Positions 25,701 to 35,512 of a stretch of 64,000 nt of DNA are shown here, in pieces; the first letter of the stretch is position 1; the number at the start of each line of letters is the position of its first letter. The DNA is from Xiphophorus maculatus (Eukaryota > Chordata > Actinopteri > Cyprinodontiformes > Poeciliidae), in NCBI RefSeq assembly GCF_002775205.1, contig NC_036447.1:26882245-26946244 (forward strand). Reading direction: 5' to 3'. The notes beneath the pieces were generated by a model. The model was given only the letters and a program-made list of their open reading frames with translations, was not told where the DNA came from and did no database searches. The translations under genes were made by a program, and so were the position numbers.

Positions 25701-28700
25701 ACACCAGATTTAACAGGAAGTCCACTTTACAAAATGATCAACTTTTGTTTCTTTTTTCAATTCTGTTTTTTTTAGAGTGATGAATGTTTTACATGTTTTT
25801 ACACATATGAATTCAACATTCTCGGCCCTTTGTGCATGGCTGAGAATGTTCGATCCATCCATACGTTCACAAGCTTAACCATAGCGATGATTGGTTTTTC
25901 CTATTTACCATTCAGGGATTTAAATTTGGGAAACACAATAAAGAGCAAATTTTAGGGTGATCCTAAGAAAGACGAAAACACAAAAGATTTAAACAAATAC
26001 GACTTAAATTAGACAAATGACAAACTGCTGCAAAATATCTAATAATTCATCTTTAAAAACATACCAGTCTGCAATACTATTGCAAAAGTTATTTCGATCT
26101 GTGCTAAAAATGTCAAATGATGTCATAACACACTTTATGATAAGATCACAAAGCAAGTTTTTAAATGTCATGGGGACCATCAATATGTTTTTTGACAAAT
26201 AAGAAAAGAAAATTTGCTTTCTTTTTGGTCAGCAGCACTTATTTTTCTCTTGGAAATCTCCTGTTTTTGCCAGCCCTCCTTATTGCTGAGTCATAAAAAA
26301 AAAATTACCTTTACAAAGAAATGCAGTTTATCTTCAAAGTTCAAAGATTTTGGTAGACCAACCACTGTGGGGAAGTTTCACACAGTGGAACTTTGCGAAA
26401 ACTTCCACACAGTTTTTTCCATTTATAAATAACTTATCGGATCGTTATCGGCCGACACTAAACCTCAAATATCTGTATCGATATCAGAAGTGAACAAAGT
26501 GGAAACTTTCCTTCTCATCTGCTCTGGGAATAACATTTTTATTTACATTGTCTAATGTAGACATTTTTTAATGATCTAAAAAATGTCACAAACAAGCAGA
26601 GTTGAAAGCAGCATTTTGTGTTAGACGTACTGAATCTTAACAATTGAAAATGACTGGATAAAGTTCACAACGCTTTGAGTGGAGATGTTTGTATGTTGAG
26701 CGGGGCTTTGCTGAGAACTGACTTTAATGTAAAAACATCAAAGTAGCTCTGCTATCAATACTGCAAAAACGATTACAGGGTCAAGATGCACCATAACGCA
26801 AAGAAAAGACACTTCTGCAGTAACTTCATCTGAAGTTACTTTAAAAAGGCTAAAAAATAAAATACATTTGGTTTTCTAGCTGGGGAAGCATAAGGCAGAT
26901 CAATGATTAATTAACTTTTTAAAATTACATTTCTGGGTCAGTAAGCAGATGCTACATGCAGTTCCAGAGCAACCCACAGATTTCATATCCCTAAACCGCC
27001 TCAAGCTGTGTTGTAATGTTCTAATCAGCCGAACAAGGCCAGTCAATGCAGCCAATTTGCTTCATGTCAATCACAATCAGGCTTCTCTATACTCAACTAG
27101 AAAAAAAAAAAAGGAGAGAAAACATCCGCCCGTTTGTCAAGCAAGGTTTTATGTTCGTGGGGGCAAAATGTTGAAAGTTAATGTAGCGCAGCTTTTCGCT
27201 CCACACGTTCCCGGCTCTGATATGTTCAACGCCGACAAACAGCTGGCAGTCATTTACAAAGCGCACTTACAATACGTCTCGGTACAAACCTTCCTGCTAA
27301 ACTTTGAACTCCTGATCCTCCCAGCCGGCCATTCCTATGTGTAATAAATCAGTCCTAAACCTAAGCTAGCAAATTTTTTTTGTGTTGCTAAATACTGCAT
27401 TAGTTACTGAGCAAACAAGATTATTTTTCTAACTTGTATCAAATACATAGAGTCAGAAATGCATCCAACTCTGACTTCCTTCAAAATTCGATCCAAACTA
27501 AGGAATAATCTCACCTTTTGCATACATGCTAATGACTTTTTAAAGACAAACCGACTGGGGCGTTACACAAACCTGTGTCTCTCAACACGCTTTGTGTTAT
27601 GCTGCACCTCATTATTAATAGCTGAAATTTCTGTTCTGCATCTGCATCAAACGACTCAAATCTGCATCAAGTCTGACATCTGCTGGTGGAAAGCAGGAAG
27701 CATGTTTCTTTTTTAATGATCCTTTGCAGGCAGATATACTGCCTCTTTAGTGTCGCAAATTAAAAAAATACCGCTCAGAAAGTGTACAATTTTAAATAAA
27801 TAAAACATGTATGCGTACCAACATTGGCGATGTAGAGCTTATTGTTGAGAATCAGAGCCACCACCGCCGTAGCGCCTCCTGACACCTCCTGCTCCAGCTC
27901 ATTCAGACGCTCCTGGACCTTCTGACTCTGAGGAGAGACAGGCAGAGAGAGAGAGTGTGGGACGGCACATTCTGGCCAGCCGGGAAGCATTCAGAGAAAT
28001 GAAAATAACAGATGATAATGGAAGGAAGCCGGCAAAATGGAGATGAAAGAAACTGAGAAAATCAATAAGAGAAAATAGACAGGATAACTAGAGATGCACC
28101 GATCGGTCGCAATATTGAAAAAGATTCTAGACTGGGTATCGGTGACAATGTGCCCAATCCATAAGTACAGATCTATTCAGTCTAATTCTATGCTCTGAGC
28201 AGCGTCATGGTTTATTGTTTATTTTCCATTACATTTAGAAATCCTAATTGAACTTTCTGAACCGTTTGTTGCTGTTTATTTTTGTCAGTTTCAGTTCCTC
28301 TTGTCCTCTATTCTACGACTAGTTGCACTGACTGAACAGATTAAAGTTGTGTTGGTTTTACATGTTTGACCAAGCTTGAGAAGCTATTGGTGTATTTAAG
28401 AGCTTTGTAATTCAGTACACTGTGTTTAGAAAAAATGTTTTGAGTCAATTCAGCAATTTTTCTGTATCGGATCGATTTCGGCCAATACCAAACCTCAGAT
28501 GTCTATATTGGAAGTGGAAAAAAAGTGGATCGGTGCATCTATAGGAGTAATGCAAGTGAAAACCAATGCAAAACAAAAAACAAGTCGATTGAAGCAGGCA
28601 GGAAAACAGCAGAGAAACAGGAAAAACTACAACGAGCGAAGAAGAGCTGAGTCAGACTGATGAAGCCTTAACCTGATGTTCTTAGGTACATTACTGCTTT

Positions 28701-30657
28701 TTTGTATCATAAAGTCACCTCTCTATATGTGCATACCTCATTGTGTGGCAGGAGGTAGTTGGACAGGTGAGCCTTTTTAGCCAAAGCATCACCTATTGTA
28801 TTAAAGTAACTCTCCTCCACCGCCTCAAAGGCCTGTAACAAAGAGAACACGTATCATAACTCGCTCAGCGGCTCTGTAGCACATCAGAGGAGCTGCAAAA
28901 AAAAAAAGAAGATAAAACCGCTAAATCAGAAGCGAAAAAAACTCAACGGATAAAAGGTTTCACAGAAGAGATGTGACTCCACAGACAGACAGACCAGTAA
29001 ACGGTCAGAAACCTGAATGAGGATCCGGCGGACGTCACCGTCTGTGTGACTTGAGTTGAGCTCCCCGAGAAGGAGTTCAGCGGTCAGACACTGGGCTGCA
29101 AAGTCCGCCACCCTGCTGCCGTCGTAGCCGTTAAAAACGCCGTAGAGGAAACAGTTCTCGCCTCTGATTGGATGACAAAGTGCAAGGAACATGAGCAAAA
29201 GCTGATTGTTTTGAGAGTAGTAATGCCATATTCAAATTTAAGTCCAATAGGAATTACAAAAAAAATTGTTAGCAGCTTGAGAAATAACATTTAACTAGCT
29301 TAATAACTTTAACAAGTTAAATTTTTCGAGTAAAGGCTTTATTTACACTTTGGTTACCCAACTTTGACGCCACCTTACAGTAGACTGCAAGACTCGTAAA
29401 GGCTACCTTTGACAAGTTTGAGCCAACTTTTGAAAACTAACCCAAAGCTAGTCCTGGATACTGTAACCAGAATGTTTAGCTGCCTAAAAATAAAATACAA
29501 CATGCTAATTACTGCTGGAAAACAAAATAATTTCAACATACAACTAAATGATATATATGACATAAACAAGGTTTAATGCATTTTCATTACATCCCAAATA
29601 CTTGAGTATTGTTTATATTCATAAAAATCCCCAAATATACATGCAACTCAAGTTTTATATAAAGTGCAATGTTTGCAAAACATATATATACAAAAAGAAA
29701 GAAACAAAAAAGTCTTTGAGGCCTGCTGACAAATTGCCACCCCTGTAAGCCCTTTGTAAAGTCCAAGAATATTTACCATCTGACATCAAACAAAAATTTA
29801 CAAGAAAAATAAAAATACATCTGTTAATTGGAGAGGCAAGGTTAAAACCAATTCATATTGAACACTACAAATATTCCCAAAATATTATGAAAAGAAAATG
29901 TTTCACTATCTTGATGCTAACAGTTGAGAAGCTGCTCTGTCTCTCACACACCGCAGCCTGAGATGCCTGTCCTCCATGGGGTGGTTCTGGGTCCCTTCAC
30001 CATCCGGGCTGTACACGCAGTTGGGCGCCACTCCGACGCCACACATCTCACACAGAGGCAGGTCATCTGTCCAGCTCTGCTGCAAACAGAAAAATAAATA
30101 ATAAAACCGCATAAGAAAAGATGTGTAACTATTTGTTTGTTTGTTTGAACTTTTTATTTCTAAATGACGTGTGTGCTCGTGTAATATGTTGAACTACAGC
30201 TACTTAAAAAGCAGGAAAATAAGAGAGTTGAGCGCTAAACCGAAACTCCCCCAGGTGTTATTATGTTTAAGTAATAAAATAGTACACGCCGACTTAGCTA
30301 GTTCGCTGTAAAGAAATAAATAGGAGCAGAAAAACACGGCTCACTGCGCGTCTTGACTAATAATCACTCCTCCTGCTTCTTGTTAACTCGAGTATATTTG
30401 TTTCCCAGTCGTTTGAAAGTGTTGTTGGTTAGCTTACTGTTAGCAAGGTAACCTACAGAGCTCTACTAAAAATAGCTACAACTGGCATTATTAAAAGGCA
30501 GTAAGTGCCAATGAAAGAGTTAAAGTAAGCAACAAAGACCCCGAGAGACACAAACGGGGCTAAAGTGACGTCCATGAGGAATATTAGCTGCCACTGTCAA
30601 GTATAAACAACGCTTTTCACTTACGCTTTGCATCAAAGTCTTCGGCTCTGCCGCCAT
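16893..30657 (-). CDS. tab1: TAB1, TAK1-binding protein 1 (complete, 11 coding exons)
   Basis: TAB1 is a catalytically dead PP2C-fold protein that binds and activates the kinase TAK1 (MAP3K7) in TGF-beta, IL-1 and TNF signalling and also binds p38alpha; it acts in the cytoplasm. Coding exons in gene order: 30625-30657, 29952-30079, 29013-29163, 28737-28832, 27819-27927, 25189-25305, 23679-23790, 21867-22011, 21479-21692, 20468-20621, 16893-17118. They sum to 1485 nt, 494 aa plus TAA, and all phases agree; human TAB1 has 504 aa. The PP2C-like fold covers about residues 15-360. Metal-ligand positions look altered: FNGYDG (N65) where PP2C has DG, MSEG (E280) for CDG, RHEDMT (E346) for RDNMS. Residues 369-398 match the p38-binding stretch (YPVSVPYS, TSKTSVTLSLVMP). 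The C-terminal TAK1-docking helix is YVDFSQFYRLW (467-477). The start ATG is in a good Kozak context (A at -3, G at +4). Exons 2 and 11 have tandem NAGNAG acceptors. Exon joins are by inspection and recalled homology. Confidence 0.97.
17747..18402 (+). mobile_element. hAT-like element with a BED zinc-finger exon remnant (TAB1 intron 10)
   Basis: The ends TAGGGATGCAAAC (left) and, in reverse complement, TAGAGGTGCGAG (right) form imperfect hAT-type inverted repeats. Between them, about 17930-18053 on the plus strand, an open frame has a basic stretch (KKKRSRQSLARVEK) followed by CTLCGSVLEYKPSTRSLSYH. That is the CxxC and HL part of a BED finger as found in hAT transposases and ZBED proteins. 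It stops at a donor-like GGCGGTACGT. The catalytic domain is missing, so this is an internally deleted relic. An 8-bp target duplication is not clear. Confidence 0.68.
19470..19750. repeat. Interspersed repeat shared with 39010-39440
   Basis: CGCCTCAAGTCACAGATGAA, TTTAAGACCTGTGATTAAGA and AATTTAAGACCTTTTAAAGC recur in diverged form at 39010-39440. It is an old dispersed teleost repeat that I cannot classify. GCTAGCTAGCTAGC adjoins the left part in both copies. Confidence 0.55.
20622..21478. other. TAB1 intron 9
   Basis: AT-rich. Around 21020-21090 a CAATAAATTG and ATCATGATAAG phrase may be the end of a hAT-like repeat. No exon is seen. Confidence 0.5.
22639..22690. repeat. Perfect inverted repeat, 23-bp arms
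   Basis: The arm 22639-22661 (CGTGATGCAATAATCTCTCC, then AGG) is matched in every position by its reverse complement at 22668-22690, with a 6-nt loop. It has the longest arms of any hairpin found here. It lies 28 bp from the (CA)n tract. Confidence 0.92.
22719..22781. repeat. (CA)n microsatellite, about 63 bp
   Basis: An uninterrupted AC dinucleotide tract within TAB1 intron 7. Confidence 0.95.
22910..23045 (+). pseudogene. Tc1-like transposase fragment
   Basis: A plus-strand frame reads TTAVKHGGDNIMLRAGFA, which aligns with the segment around the second catalytic Asp of teleost Tc1 transposases (TVKHGGGSIMLWGCFA). It runs on with similarity as LNKMDVI and then enters a Lys/Arg-rich (GAA/GAG)n stretch with a stop. 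The Trp-Gly pair is lost. It is a short dead fragment without ends. Confidence 0.65.
23985..24060 (-). repeat. Older teleost repeat interrupted by a SINE
   Basis: The minus strand reads TTTTTTCACATTACAACCAC, then AAACATAAATATATCCCATT, then AACACCAACACAAAGTG. The same family occurs near 40600-40650 and 41005-41060 (CACATTACGACTACAAACCC). The SINE sits at its edge and duplicates its terminal sequence. Confidence 0.55.
24074..24256 (+). mobile_element. Full-length tRNA-derived SINE with 13-bp target duplication
   Basis: TATAAAGAAGTTG occurs on both sides, at 24061-24073 and 24257-24269. The head has an A-box-like TGGCGTAGGGGTTAGCGCG and a B-box-like GGGTTTGACTCCC. The body contains TTTCCTGTCAGCCTACTATC, typical of a SINE widespread in percomorph fish, and the tail is (A)n with TA. 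It is antisense to TAB1. Confidence 0.85.
24283..24715 (+). repeat. Dispersed repeat starting CAGGGTTTTCTCCCAGAG
   Basis: ATTATAAGTCTGGCGGGAC and CCCCCACCAGGCTGAGAATT, then CATAATTACCTAGTAATATT and TTAAACATTTTCCACT, recur in order at 63428-63670. The other copy is shorter by about 190 bp. The start CAGGGNTTNC resembles hAT-type ends. There is no coding capacity. Confidence 0.6.
25306..27818. other. TAB1 intron 5
   Basis: AT-rich DNA with a fragment of the TATCGG hAT-like family near 26420-26490 (CTTATCGGATCGTTATCGGC) and a short inverted repeat near 26370-26397 (CACAGTGG region). No extra exon was recognised. Confidence 0.5.
28089..28543. mobile_element. Non-autonomous hAT-like element with intact ends (TAB1 intron 4)
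   Basis: Its left end is TAGAGATGCACCGATC and its right end, in reverse complement, TATAGATGCACCGATC: 15 of 16 positions match. The length is 455 bp, with no open frame. Flanking octamers AGGATAAC and GGAGTAAT are not a clean duplication. It defines the ends of a family whose fragments lie at 1858, 3463, 6122, 8025, 26420, 43722 and 63866. Confidence 0.75.
29164..29951. other. TAB1 intron 2
   Basis: AT-rich, no repeat with ends and no exon recognised. Confidence 0.5.
30080..30624. other. TAB1 intron 1
   Basis: GT-AG ends (GTAAGT donor after codon 11). Nothing recognised inside. Confidence 0.5.
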
Positions 30658-31790
30658 GTTGGATGCTATTTGCTGCGTTCAGGATCACGCCGCAGTGTCC
30701 GATAAGTTAACTTCGATTACACAAATGCACATTTATTGATGTTAAGAAATTAAAAATCGCAACAAAGGCTTTTCTTAGTTTAACTATATATTTTTTTATT
30801 AGTTTTAATTCCTGATGTGACTCTGTCGGGAGCATCCTTGGAGTATACTCTGGATTCTAGTCATTAGACACAATACCGCTGCCTACGAAGGCAACATACT
30901 TAAGATCTTAGCTTCAGTTTATTATAAAGTGAATCTAAGAATCTAATAATAAAATAACATTTTAAAAATGTTTTATGGTAACAATTACCATCGTTTTTTC
31001 TACTTTTAAAATTAAATGTGCGTCGCAAATGAAATATAGAGAAGACAAATCTTCAACAGTATGGAGTGGTTTCCTCGTGAGTGGCTCCTTTAACAATACT
31101 CCCACCGTGTGGGATTGTAATGAATTACAACCAACTGAGAAAAAGTCTATACTGAAGGTCTTCACAGATGTTGATTTTGTAGGGGTCTTCAAATCCAGGC
31201 CTCAAGGCGGGACTTTTACGGTCTAAAAGTCCCGTAACTTTTAGACTGCTTCTGCTTCAATAAGTCTGAGTCAGATAATCAGGTTATCAGCAGGACTCTG
31301 GAGAACTTAACTAAGTTAACTAAAATTGTGAAATTTACAAGAGTAAATCCTGTACAGTAGCAGGTGCAAACAGAAGGCTTTCCATCCAACCATCCATCTG
31401 TCTGTCCGTCCGACCGTCTGTCCATTCATCCATCCATTATCTTCCGTTCTGTCGTCTCCGTAAAAATTATTTGAAAATGGAAGTATGCCACAACTTCAAT
31501 CCTACAAAGACATTAGCTTCTACCTAAACTGACTAGCTTGGCAAAGAGACCATTAGGCAGACAGAAATCTGCAGACGAGTTCTCTAATATCTGTGGTAAG
31601 TGAAAGAGTGGGAATAAAAAAGCCTTTCCTTAAAAGAAAAAGTAAAGAGAAGTTCTTTCCATTGTTTGTAAACATTGAAAATATGTGACAGAAAGAGCCC
31701 TTGAAAGGGAAGCTGGCCACAGTTGACGAGAAAAAATAAACTGGGGACAATCCATGGGGAAAAGTAGCTAGAGGTTATAAAAGACCTGAG
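30658..31790. other. TAB1 upstream region
   Basis: The TAB1 promoter should lie just right of 30657; no TATA box is clear and CpG content is modest. Near 31380-31440 there is a (CATC)/(TCCG)-type low-complexity stretch. A 53-bp segment at 31197-31249 is listed separately. Confidence 0.4.
31197..31249. repeat. 53-bp self-complementary segment, copy A
   Basis: Identical over 53 bp to 34087-34139. It contains two overlapping hairpins: GGGACTTTTA with TAAAAGTCCC, and GTCTAAAAGT with ACTTTTAGAC. They share the middle arm. The surrounding sequence (GGGGTCTTCAAATCCAGGCC on the left, TCAGCAGGACTCTGGAGAAC further right) matches a known teleost repeat, into which the palindromic part appears inserted. 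Confidence 0.85.
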
Positions 31791-31880
31791 ATTGATCAAT
31801 CAATCAATCAAATTTTATTTGTATAGCACATTTCAGCAGCAAGGCATTTCAAAGTGCTTTACATCATATCAAACACAGAA
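31791..31880 (-). mobile_element. Non-LTR retrotransposon 3' tail with (ATTG)n
   Basis: On the minus strand, AAGCACTTTGAAATGCCTTG is followed by TGTGCTATACAAATAAAATT and a (TGAT)n tail. This is a very common teleost LINE or SINE 3' end. The 5' part is not recognisable. Confidence 0.65.
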
Positions 31881-32128
31881 ACACAACGCAACATACAATC
31901 AACAATCAAAACACGACATTAAGTCAGGTTCCATCAATAAATTTGTAATTGATTACGTTTCAAATACAATCCTAAACAGGTGGGTTTTTAGTCGAGTTTG
32001 CATCCATAGAAGGTTTACCTGTTACACTCCTACTGTGTTATATGGAACAAAATACCTGTTGCTATTTTTATTCCCACTCAAGCTCACAATCACACAGTTT
32101 AAAACGATGTAAACAGCATTTTAATGAG

Positions 32129-32432
32129 CTTCTCGCACGAGGCTCCATACACCTCTGTCACGGAATTTCGAGTGTCTAGAATTTACAGGGTTTGTGTTAT
32201 GAGCAGTGACTCTCAGTCACTCGCGTTTTTCTTTTGGCACGAGGCTCCGTACACCTCTCACGGAATTTCAAGCAGGGACTCCGCCGTCCCTCACAGATTT
32301 TTGTGCAATTCTATGGTACCTGTTAGTGTCTAGAATTTACAGGGTTTGTGTCACGCGCAGTGACCCTCAGTCACTTGCCATTTTTCTTTCGCCGCCAGGC
32401 TCCGTACACCTCTCATGGAATTTTGTTCTGGG
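32129..32432. repeat. Three tandem copies of an AGGCTCCRTACACCTCT unit
   Basis: Copies of AGGCTCC(A/G)TACACCTCT(GT)CA(C/T)GGAATTT start near 32139, 32240 and 32397. TGTCTAGAATTTACAGGGTT and a CAGTGACYCTCAGTCACT phrase occur in the first two. The second copy is longer by about 54 bp (GGGACTCCGCCGTCCC region), and the third retains part of that insert. I do not recognise the family. Confidence 0.75.
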
Positions 32433-32593
32433 ACTCCGTTGTATAAACAAAACAAATGCCACGCTTTTCAGAAATGTGTACGTAATAAAATGCTACAAAC
32501 CGTGGGTCGCTCCTTCCGCTTCACATTTCCGCTCTCCTGTGCCAGCGAAATGAAAACCCAAAGCAGAAGCCCAACATATTTATCAGTACTGTC

Positions 32594-35512
32594 TTTATTT
32601 TTATGACTGAAACCAGATACATCAAAAACACACACTGTTGTTCTTAAGCCGTACCTTGCTTTCTTTAACAAATCTCACGGAGAAAACATCGCACATTTCT
32701 ACGACTACACAGAGGTATAAAGTACATATTGGTAAATATACGTTCGAATTTTTCTCTTTTTGTTTATTTTAGTAGTTATTGTATTGTTATCCCAAAAATA
32801 AAAACATCTCCCTATCTCGAAAGCAACATAAAAGACGAGGCATAGACAGCCTCGTCATATGTATCTTATCACAATAACACTCAACAGACAATAGAATTTA
32901 TTTATCTTGTCTTTTCATTATAATTTTTTTTTATTATACATAACTAGAGTAATGCCCTAAAATAAAGCAAAATCTCTCTGTCAAACACTGAATTATCGCT
33001 TTACACATATGTATATATTTATAGAGAGAGATAGGTGTACATTACTGTAGAAGAAAATAGAGCAATGCGTGTTCATAAATACTCAGGAGGTTCACGGTTG
33101 AATCCTGTTGTTGAAATAAAACCGAGGCGAAAAGTTCTTTTGACAACGTCGACACGTGTGGCATTGATAATGCTGCATCATTTTAACTCAAGCTTGGTTT
33201 CGTTCTCTCGTTTTTGTGCCCTCAGAGTCCGAAGCCGCAGAAAATGTAACAAAATGAACTTTAGTGGGAAAAGGTTAGGAGAGAAAAGTGTAAGTTGGGA
33301 CGTCGGGCGTGCAAGTGTGTCGCCTTTGATGGTTGCATTTTGCTTGGCAGTCAGCACTAAGGCAACAATTGAACAAAAAATAAAAAAATAAACAGAAAAA
33401 AAAAAAAAATCTGTCTCACGTACAAGTATCAGGGAAACAAAACATTGCAACACACACGCATACAGACACATAAATACACTGTTATTAGATACCAGCTACG
33501 CTTTATCCTGCATTAAACCGTGTATCTCATTAAAAATCAATCTACTCTTAATTTATTACCCACTCTGGATGTGGGAGTTTTTATAGCGGACAGTGATTTA
33601 TGTTACGGAGCTGACTGAGAGGAAAACAATGTGATCAGAAGTATTGATTTGCGAAAGGGTGATAATTTTCCCATAACTACACAATCTCCTTCTAGTTCTC
33701 TCCATTTCCAAACCATTTTTATCCAACTAATTCTTGTATTTCAAAACATTTTCCCACGCATGTTCACATCACATACGTCTCCAAAGTGTAAACCACGACC
33801 GCAGTACCTTTGCATCCACTGGAACCCCTGGTAAAAAATGTTTAAAAAAAGCCCTGAAATAAATACATATTTTTTTAAAGTACAAAATGAAAAGAAGAAA
33901 AAGCAGCCTTTTCACATGAGTAGAATAGAATAGTTATTTAGAAGAAAAAAATCAATTCCTTCAATTCTTTTTATATATGTACAAAATTACCAGTACCACA
34001 CTTATTTTTAACCCTAATCTTTCCTTTGGTCATTTTATACTTAATTCCTTTAGTTGGTGATAATACACATGGGAACTTTTAGTTCTAGGCCTCAAGGCGG
34101 GACTTTTACGGTCTAAAAGTCCCGTAACTTTTAGACTGCAGGCAAACAAGTTCAAACTTCCTGTTTCCCCAGGCAAACAGGAAGGGACATGAGCAAATCA
34201 TTGCTGCTTAAGGCCTCCAGCCAGCAGGGGTCCCCCAAGAGCCACTCCAATTCTCAGTTTGTTTCTCACAAGTTGTTTTTGTTGTTGTTTGTAGTTTAAT
34301 TCATCAAAGATTTGAGCCAATTTGTAAATTGACAATATTGCTTCTAAAATACTAGTTCTAAATAATAATAATAATAGTCATAATAATATAAGCAAAAAAG
34401 CTAACACCTTTAAATGTAAAGTGTACTGCAGTGAAACTGAAGAAATGTAAATTTTTCATAGTTTCAAGGTCACACATCAATGCTGATGAGTTAGTTGAAT
34501 AATTTCTGCTTCTTTTTTCTGAGCTTTTTGTCACTTTTCATCACCTCCCCACCATTTGCAAATAAATGTCGACAAGTAATTAGCAGGTTTCCGAACGTGC
34601 TTTTAAATAAATCAATCTTTGAATAAATCCACTTTTTAAAAAAAAACTCTGCTAAATCTGTATTGAAACAGCATACACGATACCTGACTGGCAACAACAA
34701 ATGAACAAGTGAGAGAAATGACATAATCTCAACTATTTGTTTACGGCTGTCACATTCTAAAACTCCTAATTCAAAGTGTAACTCAATAAATAAATAATAT
34801 AAACCATAATTGGACTATTAAATGTAATTCTACGAAGAGTCTCAGCCCTGCCTTTTGGGGATAAACGCAAAGAAAACTTGCCATTGATGAAAGGAAGATT
34901 CATGTCACTCTTCTTATTTAAAGAAGTACAAATAAGCCAACACAATCCTCCAGGGTTGCCAATAGAGGAATGCAACAAAAAACAATTGCATGTTGGAGAT
35001 AATGATCATTTATTTTAAGGCTTTTTAAAGCATCTTGACCAGGGGTGCTAATACCTGTTAACATATTCTAGAGATACATCCAAACATGAAGAGAGCTTCA
35101 AGCAACACAATAAAGTCAGAAAAAGTAATTGGTACAAATTGTTCCTCTGATTAGTGTGTCATACTTTCTACCATTGGTAGAAAATCTCTATAAATCTCTA
35201 CAAGCTTTCTACCAAGGTAGAGAATATGGTCCTCTCCCACTATTAATTCTGTGAGACAATTTGTTACAGATCATAACCCACATGTCTGAGTTACCATGTC
35301 AACTTTCAGCCATTGTGTCAAACAGCGGTTTAGAACAGCCCATCAGAATTGCGTGAACTCCGATTATTAGAGACCTGTAACCAGGGTCGGTCTGAGGCAG
35401 TGGTTTTCAGTGACAGAAAACAACAAAAATATTCATTCAGATTAGAATTTTTGTTTTGTTTTGTTTGGGCAACAACATCTCAATCCCAAAGCACCATCTG
35501 AACCTCGACGTC
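32594..35512 (-). other. Probable SYNGR1 3' UTR (long isoform)
   Basis: A minus-strand AATAAA is at 32594-32599, 2.9 kb past the SYNGR1 stop. Synaptogyrin-1 mRNAs in mammals have kilobase-long 3' UTRs. The interval is AT-rich with no exon recognised. It includes a fragment of a (AGAAT)n tract near 33920 and an (AAT)n near 34360. The 3' end position is inferred. Confidence 0.4.
34087..34139. repeat. 53-bp self-complementary segment, copy B
   Basis: Exact copy of 31197-31249 in the same orientation, 2,890 bp away, but with unrelated flanks. A further hairpin follows closely: CTTCCTGTTT at 34157-34166 with AAACAGGAAG at 34175-34184. Confidence 0.85.

Noticed and set aside
28481..28551. Eight-base target duplication around the hAT-like element at 28089-28543
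   Set aside because: The flanking octamers share only part of their bases, so no clean duplication could be claimed.
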